Assembly: GCA_044433415.1 (NCBI GenBank)
Contig: JAWXTP010000015.1
Location: 1-38,820, forward strand
Length of the DNA: 38,820 bases
Source: JAWXTP01 sp044433415
GTDB taxonomy: Bacteria; Bacteroidota; Bacteroidia; Bacteroidales; Rikenellaceae
Reading direction: 5' to 3'
Made by a program: the position numbers and the translations under genes. Below, piece by piece: positions 15,626 to 23,316 of the stretch (its first letter is position 1; the number at the start of each line of letters is the position of its first letter). The notes under the pieces were generated by a model, which made no database searches, was not told where the DNA came from, and saw only the letters and a list, made by a program, of their open reading frames with translations.

Positions 15626-17071
15626 ATGATAAATAAACTAGAACCTACTTTAGTTTGGAATTTTTTTGATGAGATTACTAAAGTTCCAAGACCTTCAAAA
15701 AAAGAAGAGAAAATTATTGCCTACCTAGTAGATTTCGCAAATGAAAACTCTTTTGAGTACAAATGTGATGAAACAGGTAATATAGTGATTTATAAAGAAG
15801 CTCAAAATAGTAGCTCAGAAGAAACTATCATCCTACAGAGCCATGTGGATATGGTATGCGAAAAGAACTCTGATAAAGAGTTTAATTTTGACACTGATGC
15901 TATAGAAACCTACATAGAGGATGGTTGGGTAAAGGCTAATGGTACAACCCTAGGGGCAGACTGTGGTATAGGTATGGCTCTTACTATGGCTGTACTTGCA
16001 TCAAAAGAAATATCTCACCCTAAAATTGAAGCTCTTTTCACTGTTGACGAGGAAACAGGGCTTACAGGAGCTTTTGGTCTTTCAAACGACCTTCTAAAAG
16101 GAAAATACTTGATAAACCTAGATTCAGAAGATGAAGGTGAAATATTTGTAGGTTGCGCAGGTGGTATAGATACTATCGCAGAATACAAATTTAATTATCT
16201 TACATCTACCTCTCCTGCTACAGCGTTAAAGCTCGTAATAAAAGGACTTAAGGGAGGCCACTCAGGTGATGATATCAATAAAGGTTATGCCAATGCTAAT
16301 ATATTAATGGCACGTTTTTTAATAGACCTTCTAGAAGAAAAGTCACTAACTATTAGTGATATAAACGGAGGTAACCTAAGAAATGCCATTCCTAGGGAGT
16401 GTTTTGCGGTGGTGAACGTAAATGCAGAAGATGTAGATTATATAAAAGCTAAATTTGCTGAGTATGAGGCTGTAGTTAAAGCTGAATTCCATGCTACAGA
16501 AGATAAAATCTCATTTGAAGTACAAGAGTTAGGTGAAACATCTTCTTATGAATACATCCCTCAGGAAACAGTAAACTCATTATTAAAACTAGTTTACCTA
16601 GCTCTTAATGGAGTTCAGGCTATGAGTTTCGACCTTGAAAACCTTGTAGAGACTAGCACTAACCTTGCATCTATAAAGATTAAGGACAGTGTTATTACTA
16701 TCTCTTCTTCTCAACGTAGTTCGGTAAATAGCAAGAAGGTATATCTTTCAAAAGTTATGAAAACTCTTTTTGAAAGTTGTGGAGCACAGGTAAAACAAAG
16801 TGATGGTTACCCAGGTTGGAGTCCAAAGATGGATTCTAAGCTGTTAGAGATTTTTGTAAATTCTTATAGTGAACTGTTCGATAAGGAAGCCAAAGTTAAA
16901 GCTATACATGCAGGTCTTGAATGTGGTTTATTCCTAGAAAAATACCCTCAGCTAGAAATGATTTCTGTAGGTCCAACTTTAAGGAGAGTTCACTCACCAG
17001 AAGAGATGATAGAGATTGCTACTGTAGGTATGACTTGGGATTTACTTGTTAACGCGTTGGGTAAACTTTAG
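15626..17071 (+). CDS. pepD: Aminoacyl-histidine dipeptidase (M20C)
   Basis: 481 residues, the normal length of PepD, a zinc-dependent cytosolic dipeptidase that splits Xaa-His and other dipeptides. It has the M20 metal motifs SHVDMVCEKN near residue 72, TTLGADCGIGMA near 112 and DEETGLTGAFG near 145, plus LDSEDEGEIFVGCAGG. The inserted dimerisation/lid domain lies between ~200 and 380. The C-terminal HAGLECGLF and GPTLRRVHSPEE supply late metal and substrate residues. No signal peptide. It starts only 12 bp after the previous T-run and converges on the GH97 gene. Confidence 0.94.
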   Translation: MINKLEPTLVWNFFDEITKVPRPSKKEEKIIAYLVDFANENSFEYKCDETGNIVIYKEAQNSSSEETIILQSHVDMVCEKNSDKEFNFDTDAIETYIEDGWVKANGTTLGADCGIGMALTMAVLASKEISHPKIEALFTVDEETGLTGAFGLSNDLLKGKYLINLDSEDEGEIFVGCAGGIDTIAEYKFNYLTSTSPATALKLVIKGLKGGHSGDDINKGYANANILMARFLIDLLEEKSLTISDINGGNLRNAIPRECFAVVNVNAEDVDYIKAKFAEYEAVVKAEFHATEDKISFEVQELGETSSYEYIPQETVNSLLKLVYLALNGVQAMSFDLENLVETSTNLASIKIKDSVITISSSQRSSVNSKKVYLSKVMKTLFESCGAQVKQSDGYPGWSPKMDSKLLEIFVNSYSELFDKEAKVKAIHAGLECGLFLEKYPQLEMISVGPTLRRVHSPEEMIEIATVGMTWDLLVNALGKL

Positions 17072-17079
17072 TTTTTTGT

Positions 17080-17108
17080 AATAACGATAGGCACTTTGTG
17101 TCGTTATT
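17080..17108. terminator. Hairpin terminator between pepD and GH97
   Basis: Perfect arms AATAACGA and TCGTTATT with an inner CAC/GTG pair. It lies 9 bases past the pepD stop and runs into TATTAT. AT-rich ends could let it act in both directions. Confidence 0.65.
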
Positions 17109-17113
17109 ATTAT

Positions 17114-17152
17114 AGGGAACTTCTAACTGTTACCAGTTTATAGAAGTTCCCT
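17114..17152. mobile_element. MITE-like inverted-repeat element, copy 3
   Basis: A 39-bp palindromic element with perfect 12-bp arms AGGGAACTTCTA and TAGAAGTTCCCT and a 15-base centre that still carries ACCAGTTTA of the right end. It lies in the space between the convergent pepD and GH97 genes, where it could add a second hairpin to both transcripts. Confidence 0.75.
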
Positions 17153-17160
17153 AATGTTAC

Positions 17161-19272
17161 TTATTGTTCTCTAATTGTGATAGCAGCACCACCGCTTGGT
17201 GCTAAATATTGCTTTAAAACACTCTTTGAGTCAACCTCTTTAGTGGTGATTTTGTAGCTTTTAGGGTTTTTCGCCCAGTGTGCATCTTTTCCATCGCCAT
17301 ATATGGTTGCGATATATTTTTTCCCCTTTTCAAGGAAACTTAAATTTATATTAGTGTGACGACTATTTTCGTCAGTTATTGCTCCTATAAACCACTCATT
17401 TTTGCCCTTTGTCTTTCGCGCGATAGTAATGTAGTCTCCTGGTTCTGCCTCTAGTACATAGCTTTTATCCCAATCAACAGCCACATCTTTTATGAATTGG
17501 AAAGCATCGGGAAATCTCTCATAGTTTTCGATTAGATCAGCAGCCATTTGTAGGGGACTATACATTGTCACGTATAGAGCTAGTTGCTTAGCAAGAGTAG
17601 TGCTTAATTGAGCCTTGTTGCTTCCATATACTGATAGGTCACCTTCGAATATGCCTGGAGTATAGTCCATTGGTCCACCCATTAGTCTAGTGAACGGTAG
17701 GATAGTCGTATGGTCTTGAGAATTACCGTTGAATGATTCAAACTCGGTTCCACGTGCTGACTCTTGTGCAATCCAGTTTGGATATGTGCGACATAGCCCC
17801 GTTGGACGTACGGCCTCGTGTGAGTTGACCATGATTTTATAGCGTGCTGCTTGTTCTGCAACATGATTGTAGTGGTTAACCATCCATTGTCCATCGTGGT
17901 ATTCGCTTCGAGGATTAATCCGACCAACATATCCTGTCTTAACTGAATTATAACCATTGTCTACCATAAATTTAAAGGCATCTTGGAGCTGACGTTCATA
18001 GTCGATTACCGATGAAGTTGTCTCATGATGCATGATGATTTTAACACCTTTAGATTTTGCATATTGGTGAAGTCCCTCTACATCGAAATCAGGATAAGCC
18101 TTGGTGAAGCTGTATATGCGTTCTTTGTGATAGGCGTAGTTATCTTCCCAGCCTTCGTTCCAGCCCTCTACCAATACGGCATCGAAACCATGTTTAGCAG
18201 CAAAATCAATATACTCCTTCACGTGTTCGTTATTAGCTCCGTGACGATTATGTGGTTTTAGTTGAGTGTAATCGGTTTTTCCTATGGTAATATTTTGATT
18301 ATCAGTGTACGACCATTGAGAACCACCACCGACAAAGTACTCCCACCACACACCAATATATTTAATAGGAGTAATCCATGATGTATCTTCAAAAGATGTT
18401 GGCTCATTAAGGTTAAGAATCAACCTTGATGATAAGATATCGCGCGCATCATCACTTACAACGACTGTACGCCATGGACTAACGCTACCTGTGTCTATGA
18501 ATCCTTTTAAACCATTCACATTAGGAGTCAGGTGTGAGCTTAATGAGAAGGTCTTTTCATTAAGGTCAAGACACATAGCAGGGAAGTTAATTAGTGCAGC
18601 TTCGTGGATGTTGATGTAAATGTTGTCTTCTGATTTAAGCATCAATGGAGTCTGCACAGCAAGAGTTGGTGTAGGTGCTTTAGCAGCCAATGCCTCTTTA
18701 CGAACCTCACCAATTAGTGACGACACCTCAGATAGTTTCGATGTGGTAGTAGGATATTCGTTTGTGTCGTAATCTCCAGGTAACCAGAATGCTTTATGGT
18801 CGCTAGTTAGATTAAATTCAGTCTTCTCGTCCATAATTATGAAGTGACGAAGATGATTTTGATAAGGGAATTCATAGCGAAAGCCTAAACCGTCGTTGAA
18901 AAGTCTAAATCTTATAATCATTTTCCACTTTGTAGCTTTCTGTACAAGCGTGACAGCCATTTCTTTGTGGTTGTCAATTATTGTGCTCTCTTGTCCCCAT
19001 ACGGGAGTCCAACTTTCGTTGACCTCGTTGAATGTCACGTCCTCTAGTTCAAAATCACTACTCCAGTCTATAGTGGGATGTAGAGTAAAGCCCAATTTTG
19101 AACTTTTAATCACTTCTTTTCCCTTATAATTTAGGGTGTAGTGAGGTGTTCCAGTTTCGTTAAGCTCAAAATTTAGAGCTAAATCTCCGTTTGGCGAATT
19201 AATGTTATGCGCCATAACAGTCACTCCCCAAAAGAGTAAAACTGCTGTGATAATATTGATTTTTTGTCTCAT
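17161..19272 (-). CDS. GH97 alpha-glucosidase, SusB-like
   Basis: 703 residues from the ATG at 19272, chosen because it gives the signal peptide MRQKINIITAVLLFWGVTVMA; an upstream in-frame ATG lies inside the regulator gene. Glycoside hydrolase family 97, (beta/alpha)8 core with N-terminal beta-sandwich. Five glutamates align with SusB of Bacteroides thetaiotaomicron at a constant offset of 22: Glu172, Glu417 (HHETTSS), Glu486 (NSHEAVRPTG), Glu504 and Glu510 (ARGTEFE), for SusB 194, 439, 508, 526, 532. This predicts a calcium-dependent inverting alpha-glucosidase rather than a retaining alpha-galactosidase. It is periplasmic and splits glucosyl ends from oligosaccharides. It is transcribed 2 bases after the regulator stop. 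Confidence 0.95.
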   Translation of the reverse strand: MRQKINIITAVLLFWGVTVMAHNINSPNGDLALNFELNETGTPHYTLNYKGKEVIKSSKLGFTLHPTIDWSSDFELEDVTFNEVNESWTPVWGQESTIIDNHKEMAVTLVQKATKWKMIIRFRLFNDGLGFRYEFPYQNHLRHFIIMDEKTEFNLTSDHKAFWLPGDYDTNEYPTTTSKLSEVSSLIGEVRKEALAAKAPTPTLAVQTPLMLKSEDNIYINIHEAALINFPAMCLDLNEKTFSLSSHLTPNVNGLKGFIDTGSVSPWRTVVVSDDARDILSSRLILNLNEPTSFEDTSWITPIKYIGVWWEYFVGGGSQWSYTDNQNITIGKTDYTQLKPHNRHGANNEHVKEYIDFAAKHGFDAVLVEGWNEGWEDNYAYHKERIYSFTKAYPDFDVEGLHQYAKSKGVKIIMHHETTSSVIDYERQLQDAFKFMVDNGYNSVKTGYVGRINPRSEYHDGQWMVNHYNHVAEQAARYKIMVNSHEAVRPTGLCRTYPNWIAQESARGTEFESFNGNSQDHTTILPFTRLMGGPMDYTPGIFEGDLSVYGSNKAQLSTTLAKQLALYVTMYSPLQMAADLIENYERFPDAFQFIKDVAVDWDKSYVLEAEPGDYITIARKTKGKNEWFIGAITDENSRHTNINLSFLEKGKKYIATIYGDGKDAHWAKNPKSYKITTKEVDSKSVLKQYLAPSGGAAITIREQ

Positions 19273-19274
19273 TT

Positions 19275-20741
19275 TTAATTGTTTAATGTTTGTAAAAACT
19301 CTGTTGGTGTACATTTAAATCGCTCCTTGAAGCACTTAGTGTAGTATGCTGGCGATGAAAACCCAACCATATATGCAATCTCCGATATGTTGTACGTTTT
19401 TGTCTTTATCAACTCCTTTGATTTGTCAAGGCGGTAGTTACGTAGGTAGTTGTTTGGAGTATCATGATAGATATCTTTGAACTTACTATAAAAATAAGCT
19501 CTCGGAACATCTAGTTGCTCTACAAATTTGTTCATGTCTAGATCCTCCTCCGCATAATGCGCCTTAATCAGGCTGTCCATATTCTTTTTGAAATCAACAA
19601 TGCCGCCGATGGTCTTATCATATTCGGTCACCTCTTTGTGTTTTGTTAATTTATAGTATCTGTATATGAACCAGTAACCTAATGTAATAAAGATTGCTAT
19701 AATCATAGAGAAAAGTACCAACGCTCGGCGGTGTAATCTCTCATATTTATTATATAGAATATCGCTTTTATTTTGCTGTTCAATCAACTCTATGCTACGT
19801 TTGTAATAGGCATCCACATTGTCTTTATCGATGAGTGTGACAGGTAGGTTTATCTCTTTTGCTATGGAGTATTTTTGGATTATTTGCATAATAGTTGATA
19901 TGATTTTTTCGCCGCCAGTAGGGTAGACAATAGTAACATCGATGTCACCTCTACGCACGGCTTCAATTCCTCCGCCATAGCTCATTAAACCATCAACTCC
20001 AATGATAATAGGTCGTTCCTTAACGCCAATTTTTTTTAGTTCTTCACTGACAATAATAGCCATAGCATCATTAAAGGCATAGACCACATCAACATCTTTG
20101 ATAAGGTTGATATTTTCTTGAATGATTTTTTGTGTATTTTTAAGGCTAATGCCGTCTCTGTCATTACCTGATACAATCGTTGTGATATTGTAGTTTTGGT
20201 ACTCTTTAAGGGTGTTTACAAATCCATCTCGACGCTCCACTGTGGGTGTTGATTGTTCGAAGCCTCTAATCAACACTATCTCGGTTGGTATGTCGCCGCG
20301 TTTTTTTGTTATGTACTGTGCAGCTAATTCACCGACCTCAATATTGCTAGCACCGATAAAAGAGATGTGTTTGTTTGATGAAAGGTTACGATCAGCTAAT
20401 ACGATGGGGATACCTTTAAAATTTATTTTGTTGAACTCTTGAACAATTACACTATCCTCTACAGGGGATACTATAAGAAGGTCTACTTGCTTCTTTATGA
20501 GACGTCGAATATCTTCAATTTGCTTTTGTGTATCACCATTTGCATTGAGAATTTCTATTTTAACATTGTCGTAGAATTTTGACTCCGATAACATTTGATT
20601 ATTCATCTGTATTCGCCAATCTCCTCCAGTACACTGGGCAAATCCTATCACAACTCTTTCTTTAGTCAATAATAAACCTACTATGATTAGAAAGAGTGCA
20701 AGAATTACGATAGTGTAATGGATATATTTATTCCCCCTCAT
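19275..20741 (-). CDS. Membrane-spanning one-component regulator: periplasmic sugar-binding domain + AraC domain
   Basis: 488 residues. A membrane segment at ~9-25 is followed by a periplasmic-binding-protein (RbsB/LacI-like) domain at ~28-320 (VVIGFAQCTGGDWRIQMN, VSPVEDSVIVQEF, ADRNLSSNKHISFIGASN, GVDGLMSYGGGIEAVRRGD). A second membrane helix lies at ~340-362, then a cytoplasmic AraC DNA-binding domain at ~390-488 with ISEIAYMVGFSSPAYYTKCF. No histidine kinase or receiver domain is present, unlike hybrid two-component sensors with the same periplasmic fold. It probably senses a sugar released in the periplasm and activates this locus. It forms a tight pair with GH97, and its 5' leader carries a MITE-like element. 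Confidence 0.85.
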   Translation of the reverse strand: MRGNKYIHYTIVILALFLIIVGLLLTKERVVIGFAQCTGGDWRIQMNNQMLSESKFYDNVKIEILNANGDTQKQIEDIRRLIKKQVDLLIVSPVEDSVIVQEFNKINFKGIPIVLADRNLSSNKHISFIGASNIEVGELAAQYITKKRGDIPTEIVLIRGFEQSTPTVERRDGFVNTLKEYQNYNITTIVSGNDRDGISLKNTQKIIQENINLIKDVDVVYAFNDAMAIIVSEELKKIGVKERPIIIGVDGLMSYGGGIEAVRRGDIDVTIVYPTGGEKIISTIMQIIQKYSIAKEINLPVTLIDKDNVDAYYKRSIELIEQQNKSDILYNKYERLHRRALVLFSMIIAIFITLGYWFIYRYYKLTKHKEVTEYDKTIGGIVDFKKNMDSLIKAHYAEEDLDMNKFVEQLDVPRAYFYSKFKDIYHDTPNNYLRNYRLDKSKELIKTKTYNISEIAYMVGFSSPAYYTKCFKERFKCTPTEFLQTLNN

Positions 20742-20759
20742 TTATATAATTATTTATGT

Positions 20760-20823
20760 TGAGTTCTAGAAACTGGTTTTACTAGAATTTAAAAGTATTG
20801 AAATCCAGTTTTTAGAAATTCCC
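20760..20823 (-). mobile_element. MITE-like inverted-repeat element, copy 4
   Basis: Left GAGTTCTAGAAACTGGTTTTA and right end, read inward, GGGAATTTCTAAAAACTGGAT match the family ends. It lies between the regulator promoter box (20852-20859) and its start codon, i.e. in the 5' leader. Confidence 0.7.
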
Positions 20824-20851
20824 TTAAGTTGATTAAAAACATTTTCTAAGG

Positions 20852-20859
20852 CAAAAGTA
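20852..20859 (-). promoter_or_regulatory. -7 box for the regulator-GH97 pair
   Basis: The minus strand reads TACTTTTG, a TAnnTTTG match, ~110 bp upstream of the regulator start. It lies between MITE-like copies 4 and 5. Confidence 0.5.
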
Positions 20860-20922
20860 ATGAAATTTATTAAATTACTAAACAATATTACACTTTTTTT
20901 GAATTATTGTTATTAAATCTTT

Positions 20923-20958
20923 GGGAATTTTCTAAAAACTAGTTTGAGGGAAGTTCCC
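20923..20958 (-). mobile_element. MITE-like inverted-repeat element, copy 5
   Basis: GGGAATTTTCTAAAAACTAG on one side and GGGAACTTCCCTCAAACTAG on the other, meeting at the palindrome AAACTAGTTT. It sits 16 bp after the stop of the six-hairpin glycosidase gene and before the regulator promoter. It may act as a transcript end. Confidence 0.65.
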
Positions 20959-20973
20959 TTATGGAGGTGCACT

Positions 20974-23250
20974 TTATTTTATTAGTAATTTATCATTCGG
21001 TTTTATTGCAATTTCTTTGTCGTCACCCATAGGAATTAACCTAATGTCCCAATCTATACCTTTGCTATGAACGATATAATTAACCCCTTCAGCACTTTTT
21101 ACGATCTCTAATGAAATCACACCGTCACCAACCTTTACATCAGTGATTTTTGCTCTATCCCAATTTGTTGGTAGCTGAGGTTTGAGGATAATTTTTCTCT
21201 CAGATGCGCTTGGTTTTATACCCATAATGTTTGAAACTAGGGTAGTACCGACACCATATATAGTCCATGCTTGCACAGGGCATCCATAGTTTGGCATCAT
21301 CTCATTGATTGCACCAGGCATATTCATTCCCAAACTTTTTTCTATCATTTTAAGGTACTCAATAGCATAGTCTGCACGTCCATAGTTAGACTCACTAACA
21401 GCTTGAACACCTGTTGATATAGTCATCATGTGTCGCCTTTCAACTGCTGATAGGAATGGTCCATACTCCCCACAGTTATCATTACGAATTTTATCCATAG
21501 CAACTATTGCTCGTTCTTTGGGCGCGATACCAGTTTCCATTGGAATAGTAATAATCCAGTTTTTATTGGTAAATCGTCCCCCTATTCTATCTGCTGGTTC
21601 ATTTGCAAGAATCTCTAATTGAGAGTTGTAGAACGATATCACATCGTCTAAATTATAGAGGTCACGTTCTTTAGCAAAATCTATGGCATCTTTGGTTACT
21701 CTAATAGCCTCTTGTGAAGATGCGAAAAAGTCGTAGTAGCTTGATTGTTCTTCGTTCCAAAACTCGCTGTTGATTTTGTTACGCATTTCAGATGAAAGTA
21801 GAGTGTAGCGTTCGTATAATTCGTTGTCGCCAAACAATTTTGCAGCTTTTGCAACTACTTCTACCGCTTGTTGAGTGTAGACTGCCACATCAAGTAGTTC
21901 AGCATGTAATCCTTTAACCTCCATTATGCCATTACCCTCAGGGAAAAGATTGTCATTAGTGTCGGATACTTTTGTAAGCCATTCTATTCCCTTTTTTATT
22001 GTAGGATATAGTGTTTTAAGAAATTCTATATCGCCCGTCCATTCGTATGTTTTCCATACTGCCATCACAAAGTGGGCTGTCTCTTGTGTATTTCCCGAAT
22101 TGGAGACGTTGCCTACAGTGTTTATTTCGTGGATGATACGTCCACTACCGTTGTTGTTTTTATTAGATACGTCCGCAAGTATTTTGAGAGTTGATTTTGC
22201 TAATTCAAACTGTCCCGTTGCTAATGAACCTTGTAGTGCGTAGGAGTTATCACATCCAAATAGCCATGCATATTCGATTGCACCAGCTGATAGAAAATGC
22301 CCTATACCTTCTACATTCATTTCAAGCCATCGTGTGTTGATGCGTACCCAGTCGTAACACTCTTGTAGCTTCTTGTCGGGAATATCTAATGCAGATGCTT
22401 CTAAAATCTTTACGTAGTCATTGCGTTTCTGGTTGAACTGCTCTTTGAAATTGTTTTGTAACTCTTTATACCTTGCGATAGCTTCTGTTTCACTATTAAT
22501 CGAAGATGCTATCGTGTATCTTACTGTAATATCTTCACCCTTTGATAGTTTTACGCGGTTTGAGTGTATGGTCCCAACTCCATTTGCCCCCTGAGTTTGC
22601 ATTTTCTTCTTGCGATTTATATCGTAAGAGGTAGGAGTGAAATTTGAGCCCCAAACCATGTGCCAATTATTTAAGCTATCCTTACTATGAAACAGGTTGA
22701 GCTGATTATCCCACTCAACATTATCTGGTGAGTCATAAACCTCTGATGCATTAGAGTACCAAACAGGCGAAATATCGGTATTGAGATAGAAGTCGATTAT
22801 TAACTCTCGTGACGAACCACTCTTGTTAGTGATACGGTATTCTATTACAACACCTTCTGTTTTGTCTGATGCAAATTGTGTTGAAACTACCTCTATACCT
22901 GATAGTAAAGGGGTGTGGAAAAAGTTGTTTTTATGAGGATATACTACCATACTATCTACTGAAAGGAATGAATAGTTATTATTCACAGCATCGGTCAGTT
23001 TCAGCCAAAATCCATCAGCAAGTTTTATAGGATGACTCCATAAGCCCATCATTTCTCCTTGGTTGTGGTTGCCAACGTCGGGGAAAGAGCCATCTTGATG
23101 ACCAATGATATGAGACTTTAGCCCTTGTGTTATATAGGGTTTATTGCTCGTTAAACCACCATTGGAAACTCCTTTAAAGAGTGTGTCAAATCGATTTGTA
23201 CAGGAAGAATTGATTGACAATATAAAAATAAATAACAATAATTTACGCAT
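20974..23250 (-). CDS. Six-hairpin glycosidase lipoprotein (amylo-alpha-1,6-glucosidase-like)
   Basis: 758 residues from the ATG at 23250; a TTG two codons upstream is less likely. MRKLLLFIFILSINSSC is a lipoprotein signal with the lipid-bearing Cys at 17. Residues ~20-260 form a beta-rich super-sandwich. From ~290 an (alpha/alpha)6 toroid follows, with the glucoamylase/debranching-type motif EYAWLFGCDNSYALQG carrying a likely catalytic Asp, and later NTQETAHFVMAVWKTYEWTGD and GIMEVKGLHAELLDVAVYTQQA. The set resembles GDE-C-type or GH15/GH63 clan enzymes that cut alpha-glucosidic bonds; the exact family was not recognised. It follows GH65 in the same operon. It probably removes branches or terminal glucose at the cell surface or periplasm. 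Confidence 0.7.
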   Translation of the reverse strand: MRKLLLFIFILSINSSCTNRFDTLFKGVSNGGLTSNKPYITQGLKSHIIGHQDGSFPDVGNHNQGEMMGLWSHPIKLADGFWLKLTDAVNNNYSFLSVDSMVVYPHKNNFFHTPLLSGIEVVSTQFASDKTEGVVIEYRITNKSGSSRELIIDFYLNTDISPVWYSNASEVYDSPDNVEWDNQLNLFHSKDSLNNWHMVWGSNFTPTSYDINRKKKMQTQGANGVGTIHSNRVKLSKGEDITVRYTIASSINSETEAIARYKELQNNFKEQFNQKRNDYVKILEASALDIPDKKLQECYDWVRINTRWLEMNVEGIGHFLSAGAIEYAWLFGCDNSYALQGSLATGQFELAKSTLKILADVSNKNNNGSGRIIHEINTVGNVSNSGNTQETAHFVMAVWKTYEWTGDIEFLKTLYPTIKKGIEWLTKVSDTNDNLFPEGNGIMEVKGLHAELLDVAVYTQQAVEVVAKAAKLFGDNELYERYTLLSSEMRNKINSEFWNEEQSSYYDFFASSQEAIRVTKDAIDFAKERDLYNLDDVISFYNSQLEILANEPADRIGGRFTNKNWIITIPMETGIAPKERAIVAMDKIRNDNCGEYGPFLSAVERRHMMTISTGVQAVSESNYGRADYAIEYLKMIEKSLGMNMPGAINEMMPNYGCPVQAWTIYGVGTTLVSNIMGIKPSASERKIILKPQLPTNWDRAKITDVKVGDGVISLEIVKSAEGVNYIVHSKGIDWDIRLIPMGDDKEIAIKPNDKLLIK

Positions 23251-23275
23251 AGTCAATATTTTAAAATTGGATGAA

Positions 23276-23306
23276 GGGTAGAACCATATTGTCTATGTCT
23301 CTACCC
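23276..23306 (-). other. Intergenic hairpin between GH65 and the six-hairpin gene
   Basis: GGGTAGA and TCTACCC arms around a 17-base loop. There is no T-run on the operon strand, so mRNA processing or stability is more likely than termination. Confidence 0.4.
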
Positions 23307-23316
23307 CTTTTTATTA

